NCBI GenBank assembly: GCA_019509895.1
Contig: JAEKLK010000206.1
Span: 1 to 15,077 of the forward strand
Source: Betaproteobacteria bacterium
GTDB lineage: Bacteria; Pseudomonadota; Gammaproteobacteria; Burkholderiales; SG8-39
Direction of reading: 5' to 3'
DNA: 15,077 nt
This document shows, in pieces, positions 1-8,032 of this stretch (its first letter is position 1; each line of letters opens with the position of its first letter). Under the pieces are notes generated by a model. The model did not search any database. It had not been told where the DNA came from and saw only the letters and a list, made by a program, of their open reading frames with translations. A program made the translations under genes and the position numbers.

Positions 1-370
1 GAACGATGAGCTTGAGCTGGTCGAGGCAGAGCGTCGCCCCCGACGCGGCGAGCGAGCGCTCCAGCACCAGCTCGCGCGTCTCCGGATTGAGGATGCCGGA
101 ATGCTCCAGTGTCATGACAAAGCCGCGGCATTCCGCATCGAGCTTGGCGAGCTCACGCGGTGCGAACGCGCGAAAGCTCCTGCGCGGGTCGGGCAATGCC
201 GCCGCCACGCCGCGTGGGGCATGCAACACGCCCGCCAGCCAGTGTAGCGCCTCCGTAATGTCCGAATCCTCGAAGCCCGCCGCGGACAGCTTGCGCGCTA
301 CACGCTCGCGGTCATCGGCGAGTTCCGCCTGCTGGCAGTTCTCAAACAGGTACACCAAGACGTCGTACAT
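1..370 (-). CDS. smg: Smg family protein (DUF494), C-terminus cut by window edge
   Basis: The reading frame starts at an ATG at 368-370 and stays open for 123 codons to the window edge, so the stop lies outside. The protein begins MYDVLVYLFENC and continues with ARKLSAAGFEDSDITEALHWL. This is the signature opening of the Smg/DUF494 family, whose members are about 150-160 residues, so roughly 30 residues are missing. The molecular function is not established. The family is named for its position next to smf (dprA), and the same order is seen here: dprA ends 42 nt upstream on the same strand. A strong Shine-Dalgarno sequence (AAGGAG, plus-strand 379-384) sits 8 nt before the ATG and fixes the start. 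The family assignment is firm; any role in DNA processing would be guesswork from the neighbourhood. Confidence 0.9.
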   Translation of the reverse strand, partial: MYDVLVYLFENCQQAELADDRERVARKLSAAGFEDSDITEALHWLAGVLHAPRGVAAALPDPRRSFRAFAPRELAKLDAECRGFVMTLEHSGILNPETRELVLERSLAASGATLCLDQLKLIV

Positions 371-378
371 AGTAGGCA

Positions 379-384
379 CTCCTT
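379..384 (-). promoter_or_regulatory. Ribosome binding site of smg
   Basis: AAGGAG on the minus strand, 8 nt before the smg ATG, is an almost perfect Shine-Dalgarno sequence. It is the strongest in the window; most neighbouring genes have weak ones. It gives smg its own translation signal within the 42-nt gap after dprA. Confidence 0.75.
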
Positions 385-412
385 TCTTATAACGCGGGGC
401 CGCGACAAGCGT

Positions 413-1510
413 TTACCCGCGGTGCGCCTTTTCCAGGCGCTGGTAAAGCCCTCCCGGCAGCACGGTCACCCGGCCGTCGAGCTCCAGGCGTAGCAGCTCC
501 GCCGCCACCTGCTCGGCGGTGAGGCCGGCACGCGTGCAAAGTGAATCGACATCCACCGGATCGTGTCCCATGACCGCGAGCAGTCCGGTGTCGGCTACCG
601 TTGGCGCGGCGCTCGTGTCGGCCGCGCCGCTTGGCCGAAAGCCGGCGAGCTCCGAAAGCACGTCGTCGGCGGATTCGACGAGCTTGGCGCCGGTCTTGAT
701 GAGCGCATGGCAGCCCTTCGCCAGCGGCGAATGGATCGAGCCCGGAATCGCGTAGACGTCGCGCCCCTGATCAGCGGCAAGACGCGCGGTGATCAGCGAT
801 CCCGAAGGAAGAGCCGCTTCGACCACCAGGCAGCCGCGCGCGAGACCGCTGATCAGCCGGTTGCGTCGTGGAAAGTTGTGGCCGATCGCCGGCGTGCCCA
901 ATGCGAATTCCGATACCAGCACGCCCTTCTCGGCGATCTCCGCGGCGAGCTCGGCATTGCGCGTGGGATAGACCACATCGATGCCGGTGCCGAGCACCGC
1001 GACGGTGGAACCCGGACCGGCGAGGCCGCCCCGGTGCGCCGCCGTGTCGATGCCGAGCGCAAGACCCGAGACGATCGTGAGCCCGGCCTCGCTCAGCGCC
1101 TTGGCGAACTGCCAGGCATTGCTTTCGCCTTGTGCCGAAGCGTTGCGGCTGCCGACGATGGCAAGCGCCGGCGCACGCAGGAGCTCGAGCCGGCCATGCA
1201 CGTAGAGCAGCGCGGGCGGATCGCTTGTTTCTAGAAGCGCTCGCGGATACGTCTCGTCGGCAAGCGTGACGATGTGATGCCGCTCGGCCGCGGCCCAGTC
1301 GAGCGCGCGCGCCGCGAGCTCGCGCACGCGTGTCGAATGGAGCGCTTCCAGCGTCGCGGGCGGCAAATGAGCGGCGAGCTCTGCGCGCTCTCGTGCCAGC
1401 ACAGCGTCTGGCAGGCCGAATTGCCGAAGCAGGTCACGCAGCGTCGAGGCGCCAAGCCCGGGAGTCAGCGTGAGCTGCAACCAGCTCGCGAGTCCCGGGT
1501 CGGGCTTCAT
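413..1510 (-). CDS. dprA: DNA-processing protein DprA (Smf)
   Basis: A 365-residue DprA. In naturally transformable bacteria it protects incoming single-stranded DNA in the cytoplasm and loads RecA onto it. An N-terminal helix-hairpin/SAM-like region (about 1-75) is followed by the Rossmann-fold core (about 80-290). The core shows the motifs IVGSRNAS (118-125), SGLALGID (148-155), FPRRNRLISGL (213-223), SGSLITA (236-242) and IPGS (255-258). A C-terminal winged-helix (DML1-like) segment spans about 305-360. The length matches the family. The ATG at 1508-1510 gives a normal N-terminus, although no clear Shine-Dalgarno sequence precedes it. It lies 21 nt after the LysM-protein gene and 42 nt before smg on the same strand, so the three are probably co-transcribed. 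DprA is widespread in non-competent bacteria too, so competence cannot be inferred from it alone. Confidence 0.96.
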   Translation of the reverse strand: MKPDPGLASWLQLTLTPGLGASTLRDLLRQFGLPDAVLARERAELAAHLPPATLEALHSTRVRELAARALDWAAAERHHIVTLADETYPRALLETSDPPALLYVHGRLELLRAPALAIVGSRNASAQGESNAWQFAKALSEAGLTIVSGLALGIDTAAHRGGLAGPGSTVAVLGTGIDVVYPTRNAELAAEIAEKGVLVSEFALGTPAIGHNFPRRNRLISGLARGCLVVEAALPSGSLITARLAADQGRDVYAIPGSIHSPLAKGCHALIKTGAKLVESADDVLSELAGFRPSGAADTSAAPTVADTGLLAVMGHDPVDVDSLCTRAGLTAEQVAAELLRLELDGRVTVLPGGLYQRLEKAHRG

Positions 1511-1531
1511 GGGCGCGGCGCGCGCTGCCTG

Positions 1532-2656
1532 CTACGGTGTCTGCACAACGTCGAATGGGCCGATCGGCCGCGAGATGTGCATCACCAGCGCGTACGACAC
1601 GCGGTTGAAGACGCGGAACACGAATGCGAGCCCGGCCCGCTCATCCGGCAGCTTGATGTTCGCATCGCGCGCATCGCGGGCCTTGAACACATCGCGCACC
1701 GACCCGCCAAGGGAGTAAAGCGCCAGCACATGGCCGACTTCGAGGCCGTCGCGCGCGCCGCGGTTGATGCTGATGATCGTCTGAGGGCCGGCTTCCGCCA
1801 CCTTGCCGAGGCCGCCATGGATGGCGATGACCCGGCCGCGAATGTTGCTCGCCGGTGAGTGCGGCGCGTAGTTGATGACTTGCGGCGGCCCTGCAGGCAC
1901 GAGTTTGTCGCCGGCGCCCATTTCCTGCGCTGCGCTCGTCAGCACCACGGTCGCCGGGTCACCGTCGCGCTCCAGTCGCGCGGTGCCCAGGTAGATTGCC
2001 TCGTACGCAAGCGTCTGGTTGGTATCCGGATCCACCAGTGGGGCGCCGCGCCGGTAGACATACCAGCTTTCCTCATTCGAGCCGGCAATGCCGCGTACGT
2101 AAGCGCTGTTTCCAGCGGCCAGAATGACCCGATCGCCCTGCGTGCCGACGATGGTCGGCGCCTTGTCGAGGCCATCGGGCTCGACCACCACCGGGCGGGA
2201 GAGGAAGGGCTCGATAACCGAGGAGGGAATGCTCGGGATGCTTTCTTTTGCGAGCGACTGGCCGCGGATCCGAGGACCGAGCTTTTGTGACCCGGATGGT
2301 GCGGCTCCGCCGGCCCGTCCGGAGCCGGTTTCGGTTCCCGTCTCGGTGCCCGCCCCCGTGCCCGTACCGATGGTTACCTGCCCGCGCGCCCGGTCGAGCG
2401 TAATGACGTAGCCGGGATAGATCAGGTGCGGGTTGCGGATCTGGTCCTTGTTGAGACCCCAGAGTTCGGGCCAGCGCCAGGGTGAATCGGTGTAGCGCTG
2501 CGAAATCCCCCAAAGCGTGTCCCCGGGAACTACAACGTAGCGCTCCGGCGCGTCCGGCCGGATGGTGAGAGGTGTGCTGGGAGCCTGTGCGCCGGCCGCG
2601 GCGCAGAGTACGAATAAACTGAGTGCTGTGATAGACTTACGCAATTGCTCGACCAT
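1532..2656 (-). CDS. Exported LysM peptidoglycan-binding protein
   Basis: A 374-residue protein predicted to be secreted to the periplasm. A signal peptide occupies about 1-23 (hydrophobic ITALSLFVLCAAA, then AGAQA). A single LysM domain lies at about 39-86 (YVVVPGDTLWGISQRY, PHLIYPGYVITL). A low-complexity Thr/Gly/Glu linker follows at 96-113, and then a roughly 240-residue C-terminal region ending in the conserved-looking LPDERAGLAFVFRVF. LysM binds N-acetylglucosamine-containing glycans, so cell-wall attachment is likely; I recognise no catalytic domain in the rest. Such LysM proteins beside dprA, facing away from def, are familiar from betaproteobacterial genomes. The start is the ATG at 2654-2656, preceded by a G-rich GGGG stretch that may serve as ribosome binding site. 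The precise role is unknown. Confidence 0.88.
   Translation of the reverse strand: MVEQLRKSITALSLFVLCAAAGAQAPSTPLTIRPDAPERYVVVPGDTLWGISQRYTDSPWRWPELWGLNKDQIRNPHLIYPGYVITLDRARGQVTIGTGTGAGTETGTETGSGRAGGAAPSGSQKLGPRIRGQSLAKESIPSIPSSVIEPFLSRPVVVEPDGLDKAPTIVGTQGDRVILAAGNSAYVRGIAGSNEESWYVYRRGAPLVDPDTNQTLAYEAIYLGTARLERDGDPATVVLTSAAQEMGAGDKLVPAGPPQVINYAPHSPASNIRGRVIAIHGGLGKVAEAGPQTIISINRGARDGLEVGHVLALYSLGGSVRDVFKARDARDANIKLPDERAGLAFVFRVFNRVSYALVMHISRPIGPFDVVQTP
2318..2371 (-). repeat. Thr/Gly/Glu low-complexity linker inside the LysM protein
   Basis: Residues 96-113 of the LysM protein consist almost only of Gly, Thr and Glu (GTGTGAGTETGTETGSG), encoded by short repeated units of the GGTACC/GGCACG/GAGACG kind. 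It separates the LysM domain from the C-terminal region and is probably a flexible spacer. Short repeats of this kind can change length by slippage, which would alter spacer length in frame. Confidence 0.6.
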
Positions 2657-2769
2657 GTGACCCCGCCCGTTTTTTATTGCGGCTCCTGGATCGGCCTTTG
2701 TTCAAATAGCTTATGTGGCGCATTAGATTGTCCATATAATCTATTCAATTAGCAAGTAAATTTGGCTTC
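2657..2769. promoter_or_regulatory. Divergent intergenic region, LysM protein / def
   Basis: A 113-nt gap, clearly AT-richer than the surrounding coding DNA, between two genes read outward. It must hold the promoters for both clusters. On the plus strand a perfect TATAAT lies at 2735-2740. On the minus strand only weak candidates appear, for example TTGCTA (plus 2750-2755) followed after 17 nt by GACAAT (plus 2727-2732). An inverted repeat overlaps the plus-strand -10 box. No small ORF was found here. Confidence 0.6.
2735..2740 (+). promoter_or_regulatory. Candidate -10 box for the def operon
   Basis: Perfect TATAAT, about 30 nt before the def ATG, in an AT-rich stretch. The -35 region at the right distance (TATGTG or TTATGT near 2711-2717) is poor, so the promoter may need an activator. 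The predicted transcript start is near 2747, leaving a leader of about 23 nt with no clear Shine-Dalgarno sequence. Confidence 0.5.
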
Positions 2770-3273
2770 ATGGCGATTCTGAACATCCTCCGATATCCCG
2801 ACGCGCGGCTCCACAAGGTCGCATTCCCCGTCACCGTCTTCGATGCCGGCCTAAAAAAGCTGGTCGCGGACATGACTGAAACGATGTACGCGGCGCCGGG
2901 CATCGGCCTGGCGGCGACGCAGATCGACGTCCATAAGCAGGTGATCGTGGTCGACGTCTCGGAGCGGCGCGATTCGCTCGTCGTGCTGGTCAATCCCGAG
3001 ATTGTCGAGGCGACCGGGGAATCCGATATCGAGGAAGGCTGCCTTTCGCTCCCGGGCATCTACGAGCTAGTGCCGCGGGCCGAGCGGGTCAAGGTTCGCG
3101 CGCACGATCAGAACGGCAACGCCTTCACCCTCGAGGCGCAGGGTCTGCTCGCCGTGTGCATTCAGCACGAGATGGATCACCTGAAGGGCAAGGTGTTCGT
3201 CGAGAACCTGTCGCAGCTAAAGCAACAGCGCATCCGCGCAAAGCTCGCCAAGCAGCTGCGCAAGTCCGCCTGA
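2770..3273 (+). CDS. def: Peptide deformylase
   Basis: A 167-residue metalloenzyme that removes the formyl group from the N-terminal methionine of nascent proteins at the ribosome exit. All three diagnostic motifs are intact: GIGLAATQ (44-51), EGCLSLP (89-95, metal-ligand Cys91) and HEMDH (133-137, metal-ligand histidines and catalytic Glu134). Length and the [14 protein letters not shown] opening match the family, which supports the ATG at 2770. def is the first gene of a tightly packed plus-strand cluster. Its usual partner fmt follows after 7 nt but is damaged in this sequence, which makes an intact deformylase noteworthy because it acts on the product of Fmt activity. Confidence 0.97.
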   Translation: MAILNILRYPDARLHKVAFPVTVFDAGLKKLVADMTETMYAAPGIGLAATQIDVHKQVIVVDVSERRDSLVVLVNPEIVEATGESDIEEGCLSLPGIYELVPRAERVKVRAHDQNGNAFTLEAQGLLAVCIQHEMDHLKGKVFVENLSQLKQQRIRAKLAKQLRKSA

Positions 3274-3280
3274 CGCGTCC

Positions 3281-4077
3281 CTGCGCCTAATCTTCGCCGG
3301 GACACCGGCGTTTGCGAGCATGGGCTGGAGATCCTCCAACCGCTCAGCCTGCGCGATGACGCAGTGCTCGATCGGCTGCGCAGTGCTCGCGCCGATGCCC
3401 TTATCGTGGCCGCCTACGGACTGCTGCTGCCGCCGCCAGCGCTCGAAGCGGCCCGTCATGGGTCGATCAACATCCATGCATCGCTGCTGCCCCGCTGGCG
3501 CGGCGCCGCGCCGATTCAGCGGGCCCTCTTGGCAGGCGACGGCGAGACGGGCGTGTCAATCATGCAGATGGACGCGTTCCTCGATACCGGGCCGGTCTAC
3601 GCGCAACGCCGGCATCCCATCGGCCCAGAAGATGACACCGGCACCTTGCAGGATCGGCTCGCCGAGCTCGGCGGCGATCTGCTGCTCGAGGTGCTGGCCG
3701 CCATCGACCATGGAGAGGCACGCGCGGTGCCGCAGCCGCAGACCGGCGCTACCTATGCGCCGAAAATCGACAAGGCGGAGACCTGGCTCCGCTGGGACCA
3801 CCCTGCGGCGGAGCTCGAGCGCGCTGTGCGTGCCTTCCGGCCGTCGCCGGGGGCCAGCGCGCGATTCTGCGGCGAAACGCTCAAGGTCTGGCGTTCCCGG
3901 GTCGTTGCGAGCCGCGGCGCGCCGGGCAGCCTGCTCGACTTCCCGGATGCGCTGCACGTCGCGTGCGGCAAGCAGGCGCTTGCGCTGGAGGAGCTCCAGC
4001 CGGCCGGCGGGCGTCGCATGACGGCCGCGGAATATCTGCGCGGCCGCCGCATTGGGCGCGACGCGCGGTTCGAATGA
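3281..4077 (+). pseudogene. fmt: Methionyl-tRNA formyltransferase, internal deletion and frame change
   Basis: Fmt formylates Met-tRNA(fMet) using 10-formyltetrahydrofolate. The gene is in two frames. Codons from 3281 read LRLIFAGTPAFAS, the normal Fmt N-terminus. From 3316, in the frame 1 nt back, it reads EHGLEILQPLSLRDD and then VVAYG-type, SINIHASLLPRWRGAAPIQ and MDAFLDTG motifs through to a normal C-terminal domain. Compared with E. coli Fmt, residues of about 18-57 are absent, including the basic tRNA-contacting loop (PDRPAGRG type). The catalytic Asn, His and Asp (E. coli N106, H108, D144) are kept. The conserved first codon is CTG, and no ATG, GTG or TTG occurs in that frame after its upstream stop at 3218. 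The only usual start in the downstream frame is GTG 3364, which would give a 237-residue fragment lacking about 70 residues. The stop overlaps the rsmB start (ATGA). It is either a recent real lesion or an assembly error. Confidence 0.85.
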
Positions 4078-5348
4078 CGGCGGGCGCAACGCTCGCTGCG
4101 GAGCTCGCCCAGGCCGCGCGCATGGTGTCGCGCGTTGCCGCCGGAAAGAGCCTTTCCGAACAGTTCGAGGACTACACGGCCGCCGCGCATACCTCTCGCG
4201 GCGCGCTGATCGACCTTACCCATGGCACGCTGCGCCGCTATGGGCGCCTCCAGGCCATCGTGCAAGAGCTCTCGGCACGCGGTCGAGCCGACGATCGCGT
4301 GCAGGCGCTGCTGTGGTGCGCGTTGTACGCGGTGGAATCGGGACGCTATCGCGAGCACACGATCGTCGATCAGGCGGTGAAGGCGTGCACGCTCATGGAG
4401 CTGTGGAGCGCCAAAGGATACGTCAATGCGCTGCTGCGCAGATTCCTGCGCGAACGCACGGGCATCGAGGCCGCTATTGCGCGCGACGAGGTGGCGCTCT
4501 ACCAGCATCCGGGCTGGTGGATCGATTTGCTGCGCGGCGCCTACGCCGGCAATTGGCAAGCGGCGCTGGCCGCGGGCAATGGCCATCCGCCGATGTGCTT
4601 GCGCGTGAACCGGCGGCGCACCGATGCCGCCGCCTATGAAACAGAGCTCGCACGCCAGGGCCTGAGCGCCCGGCGCTGCGGTGCCGAGGCGCTGCTTCTG
4701 GAGCGGCCGGTACCGGTGGAGCGGCTGCCCGGGTTCGCCTCGGGCGAAGTGTCGGTGCAGGATCTCGGCGCGCAGCGCGCCGCGCCTCTCCTCGGGCTGA
4801 GCGCCGGTCAGCGCGTGCTCGATGCATGCGCTGCGCCCGGCGGAAAGAGCGGGCACGTGCTCGAGCTTGCCGACGTTACGCTGACGGCGCTCGACGTGAA
4901 CGCGGCCCGCGCCGCGCGTATTGCTCCGAACCTCGAGCGGCTCGGCTTGCGCGCGGAAGTGAGGGTGGGTGATGCCGCGCATCCCGAGGCCTGGTGGGAT
5001 GGCGTTTCGTTCGATCGCATCCTCGCCGATGTGCCCTGCTCGGCTTCCGGCATCGTGCGGCGCCATCCGGACGTGAAATGGCTGCGGCGCGCAAGCGACC
5101 TCGCGGCCTTCGCGGCGCGCCAGTCGTCGATCGTGGGGGCGCTTTGGCGGCTGCTCGTACCGGGTGGTAAATTGCTGTATGCCACCTGCTCGCTTTTCCC
5201 CGAAGAGAATGAGCGCGTGGTTGCCGCATTCCTCGGCGGCGAGCCTGGCGCTCGGCGACTGCCCCTGTCCGACGGCCAGCCCGCGCAATGGCTGCCGGGC
5301 GACCAGCACGACGGCTTCTACTACGCGTTGATCGAAAAACCAGTCTGA
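4074..5348 (+). CDS. rsmB: 16S rRNA (cytosine-967-C5)-methyltransferase
   Basis: A 424-residue RsmB (Fmu/Sun), which transfers a methyl group from AdoMet to C967 of 16S rRNA. The N-terminal NusB-like RNA-binding domain covers about 1-140. The Rossmann methyltransferase domain contains DACAAPGGKS (250-259, AdoMet binding), DVPCS (319-323, Cys322) and YATCS (369-373, catalytic Cys372). Both cysteines typical of RNA m5C methyltransferases are present. I chose the ATG at 4074, which overlaps the fmt stop in an ATGA, over an in-frame start 111 nt earlier that would lie wholly within fmt and add a non-homologous leader. The next gene begins 1 nt after the stop. The order def-fmt-rsmB is a classic conserved translation cluster, so the assignment is secure. 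Confidence 0.96.
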   Translation: MTAGATLAAELAQAARMVSRVAAGKSLSEQFEDYTAAAHTSRGALIDLTHGTLRRYGRLQAIVQELSARGRADDRVQALLWCALYAVESGRYREHTIVDQAVKACTLMELWSAKGYVNALLRRFLRERTGIEAAIARDEVALYQHPGWWIDLLRGAYAGNWQAALAAGNGHPPMCLRVNRRRTDAAAYETELARQGLSARRCGAEALLLERPVPVERLPGFASGEVSVQDLGAQRAAPLLGLSAGQRVLDACAAPGGKSGHVLELADVTLTALDVNAARAARIAPNLERLGLRAEVRVGDAAHPEAWWDGVSFDRILADVPCSASGIVRRHPDVKWLRRASDLAAFAARQSSIVGALWRLLVPGGKLLYATCSLFPEENERVVAAFLGGEPGARRLPLSDGQPAQWLPGDQHDGFYYALIEKPV

Positions 5349-5349
5349 C

Positions 5350-5958
5350 ATGCGCGCGGTGCGCCGCATCGCTCTGTGGGCCTTGCTCGCATCGCTGGTG
5401 CTGCCGCTTGCGCGCGCCGACGAGATCAGCGTGCGGGGCGCGCAGCTGCGCCCGGTGGAGGACGGGCTGGTGCTCGACGCCGACTTCGACTTCGAGCTCA
5501 CGCCACGGCTCGCCGAGGTGGTCTCCGGCGGCGTGCCGCTCTATTTCCGTGTCGACTTCGAGCTGACGCGGCGGCGCTGGTACTGGTTCGACGAAAGCGC
5601 CGCTTCCAAGCGACTGCATCTGCGCCTGTCCTATCATGCCCTGACGCGGCAGTACCGGCTTTCGACCGGCCTGCTGCAGCAGAGCTTTGCCACGCTCGAT
5701 GAGGCACTGAACGTGCTCAAGCACATTCGTAACTGGCTGGTCGTCGATCGCACGGTGACTTTCGCCGAGGCGGACTATGACGCAGCGGTACGCATGCGAC
5801 TCGATCCGTCGCTCCTGCCCAAGCCGTTTCAGCTGAGCGCGCTCACCAACCGCGAGATGCAGCTGGAATCGCCATGGCGGCGCTTCATCGTGCGCGCGCC
5901 GCGCCAGTTGCCGGCGCCTGTGGAGAGCCGTGAGCCGGCCGCGGCCAGGGAACGATGA
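5350..5958 (+). CDS. DUF4390 exported protein
   Basis: A 202-residue protein of unknown function. Residues 1-23 form a signal peptide (RRIALWALLASLVLPLARA, then DE), so it is probably periplasmic. The remainder has the pattern of DUF4390 as I know it: a beta-rich stretch with VPLYFRVDFELTRRRWYWFD (about 62-81), then LSYHALTRQYRLSTG and a C-terminal LTNREMQLESPWRRF. It starts 1 nt after rsmB and overlaps the ntrY start by an ATGA, so its translation is coupled to the sensor kinase. That arrangement, together with its envelope location, suggests it works with NtrY, perhaps as a ligand-binding or accessory factor. This is inference from position only. Confidence 0.85.
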   Translation: MRAVRRIALWALLASLVLPLARADEISVRGAQLRPVEDGLVLDADFDFELTPRLAEVVSGGVPLYFRVDFELTRRRWYWFDESAASKRLHLRLSYHALTRQYRLSTGLLQQSFATLDEALNVLKHIRNWLVVDRTVTFAEADYDAAVRMRLDPSLLPKPFQLSALTNREMQLESPWRRFIVRAPRQLPAPVESREPAAARER

Positions 5959-8030
5959 AGCTGCTCCTCATCATCGGCAGCGGCGTCGCGGCGGTCGGCC
6001 TTTTCCTGCTCGCCACGGCGAGCGGCGACACGGCGTTTTTCGCCCAGCAATACCCGCTGCTGCTGGCGCTCAATGCGGCGCTCGCGGTGCTGCTGGCGGC
6101 GCTGGTCATTTACCAGCTCGCGGCGCTTGCGCGCCGCTATCGCGCGCGCGTGTTCGGCACACGGCTGACCTGGCGGCTGTTTCTGCGCTTCGCCGCGCTT
6201 GCGGTGCTGCCGGGCCTGATCGTCTATGCCGTCTCGGTGCAGTTCATAACGCGCTCGATCGAGTCGTGGTTCGACGTAAAGGTCGACGCCGCCCTCGAGG
6301 GTGGCATGAACCTCGGGCAGCAGGCGATCGACCAGATGCAGGTCGAGCTACAGGCGAAGGCGCGCGCCATGGCGCTCGAGCTGGCCGATGCGCCGGCCGC
6401 GCAGGTCGTGACGAACCTGGAGCGGCTCCGGCTGCAGGCCGGGGTACGCGAGGCGCTGCTGGTGAACGCACGAGGACGGCTGCTCGCGGCCGCGACCGAG
6501 GACACGGCCAACCTGGTGCCCGAACTGCCGGCGCCGTCGCTCCTGAGGCAGGCCCGCGCACAGCGCGGCCATGTCGCGGTCGAAGCGCAGCCCGGCAAGG
6601 GGCTTTGGCTTCGCGCCATCGTCCCGGTCGAGGCACTGGCGCTCGCGGCCGAGCCGCGGTTCCTGCAGTTGCGCGCCCCAGTACCGCCGAGCCTGGCGCG
6701 CAACGCCGAAGCGGTGGAGGCGGCCTATCGCGACTATCGCGAGCTCGCCCTATCGCGCGACGGTCTGAAGCGCATCTACATAGTGACGCTCAGCTTCGCG
6801 CTTCTCATGGCGCTGTTCGTGGCGATCGCCGTGGCGGCGACGCAATCGAAGCTCCTCGCCGACCCACTCGCTACGCTCGCGCAGGCGATGCAGGCAGTGG
6901 CGCGCGGGGACTTCTCGCGCCACGCGCCGGTAACCAGCCGCGATGAGCTCGGCGTCCTCACCGAGTCGTTCAATTCGATGACCCGTCAGCTCGAGGAAGC
7001 GCGGCGGGTGCTGGAGGCGAACCGCACGGCGCTCGAGGCGGCAAAGGCGCGCCTTGAAAACATCCTCGCCAATCTGTCCGCCGGCGTGCTCGTATTCGCA
7101 CAGGACCTGGCGCTGTCGATCTCCAACCGCGGCGCGCTCGCCATTCTGGGCACGGAGCTCGACGAGTTTTCGGAGTTGATGCGTGCCCATCTACGCGAGC
7201 AGGGCGCCAAGGCTTGGCAGCTCGAGCTCGAGCTGAAGGGCAGCCGCAAGTCTTTGCACGCGCGCGGCGTTGCGCTGCCAGAGGCCACCGGCGGCGGCTA
7301 TGTCGTCGTGTTCGACGACATCACGCAGCTGATCAATGCGCAGCGCGCCATCGCCTGGGCGGAGGTGGCCCGGCGCCTCGCCCACGAGATCAAGAACCCG
7401 CTCACCCCGATTCAGCTCTCGGCGGAACGGCTGGAGATGAAGCTCGCCGGGCGGCTGTCGCGCGAGGATGCGGAGGCCCTGCGCCGCTCGACGGGAACTA
7501 TCGTCAACCAGGTCGCGGCGCTCAAGGCGATGGTCGACGACTTTCGCGACTATGCGCGGCTGCCGGCGCCCCAACCGGCGCGCCTTGATCTCAACGCGCT
7601 GCTGAGCGAGGTGCTCGCCCTGTACGAAAATCCGCAGGTGCCGATCACCCAGCGCTTTGCACCCGGCCTGCCGCCGGTCTGGGCGGACGCGGCGCAGATA
7701 CGCCAGGTGATCCACAATCTCGTGCAAAACGCGCAGGACGCGCTCGAGACCGTGCGTGCCGCCGGCCGCACGCCCTCGATCGAAGTGCGCACCGAGCTCG
7801 CCGGCGACCGCGTGCGCCTTGCGGTGTCGGACAATGGCGGCGGCTTTCCCGAGGAACTGATGGCGCGCATCTTCGAGCCCTATGTGACGACCAAGCCGCG
7901 CGGCACGGGCCTGGGCCTCGCCATCGTCAAGAAAATCATCGACGAGCACCACGGCACGGTGTCGATCGAGAACCGCGAGCCGCGCGGCGCCTCGGTCAGC
8001 GTGCTGTTGCCTCTCGCGAAGGCCGCCTGA
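5955..8030 (+). CDS. ntrY: NtrY-type membrane sensor histidine kinase
   Basis: A 691-residue inner-membrane kinase with the NtrY domain plan. Transmembrane segments lie at about 4-22, 36-59, 71-98 and 274-296. A periplasmic sensing region of about 175 residues separates the last two. A HAMP domain follows (about 297-350), then a coiled linker, a PAS domain (about 365-460), and the HisKA domain with the H-box RRLAHEIKNPL (phospho-acceptor His477). The ATPase domain has an N-box (NLVQNAQDA, Asn592), G1 (DNGGGF, 626-631) and G2 (GTGLGL, 650-655). All catalytic motifs are intact. The start ATG overlaps the DUF4390 stop and follows AGGG at a good distance; the response regulator begins 2 nt downstream. 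NtrY/NtrX pairs are linked to nitrogen, redox or envelope signals in other bacteria; the signal here is unknown. Confidence 0.93.
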   Translation: MKLLLIIGSGVAAVGLFLLATASGDTAFFAQQYPLLLALNAALAVLLAALVIYQLAALARRYRARVFGTRLTWRLFLRFAALAVLPGLIVYAVSVQFITRSIESWFDVKVDAALEGGMNLGQQAIDQMQVELQAKARAMALELADAPAAQVVTNLERLRLQAGVREALLVNARGRLLAAATEDTANLVPELPAPSLLRQARAQRGHVAVEAQPGKGLWLRAIVPVEALALAAEPRFLQLRAPVPPSLARNAEAVEAAYRDYRELALSRDGLKRIYIVTLSFALLMALFVAIAVAATQSKLLADPLATLAQAMQAVARGDFSRHAPVTSRDELGVLTESFNSMTRQLEEARRVLEANRTALEAAKARLENILANLSAGVLVFAQDLALSISNRGALAILGTELDEFSELMRAHLREQGAKAWQLELELKGSRKSLHARGVALPEATGGGYVVVFDDITQLINAQRAIAWAEVARRLAHEIKNPLTPIQLSAERLEMKLAGRLSREDAEALRRSTGTIVNQVAALKAMVDDFRDYARLPAPQPARLDLNALLSEVLALYENPQVPITQRFAPGLPPVWADAAQIRQVIHNLVQNAQDALETVRAAGRTPSIEVRTELAGDRVRLAVSDNGGGFPEELMARIFEPYVTTKPRGTGLGLAIVKKIIDEHHGTVSIENREPRGASVSVLLPLAKAA

Positions 8031-8032
8031 AC

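Noticed and set aside
3963..4073. Longer rsmB start 37 codons upstream of the ATG at 4074
   Set aside because: It lies wholly within the fmt coding region and adds a Gly/Ala/Arg-rich leader not seen in RsmB. The ATGA overlap at 4074 is the usual arrangement.
3753..5501. 582-codon open frame on the minus strand
   Set aside because: It lies across fmt, rsmB and DUF4390, whose plus-strand proteins have clear conserved motifs. The minus-strand product is Arg/Ala-rich with no recognisable domain, typical of antisense frames in high-GC DNA.
7191..7952. 253-codon open frame on the minus strand inside ntrY
   Set aside because: It is opposite the kinase core with an intact H-box and ATPase motifs; no start signal or family resemblance is seen.
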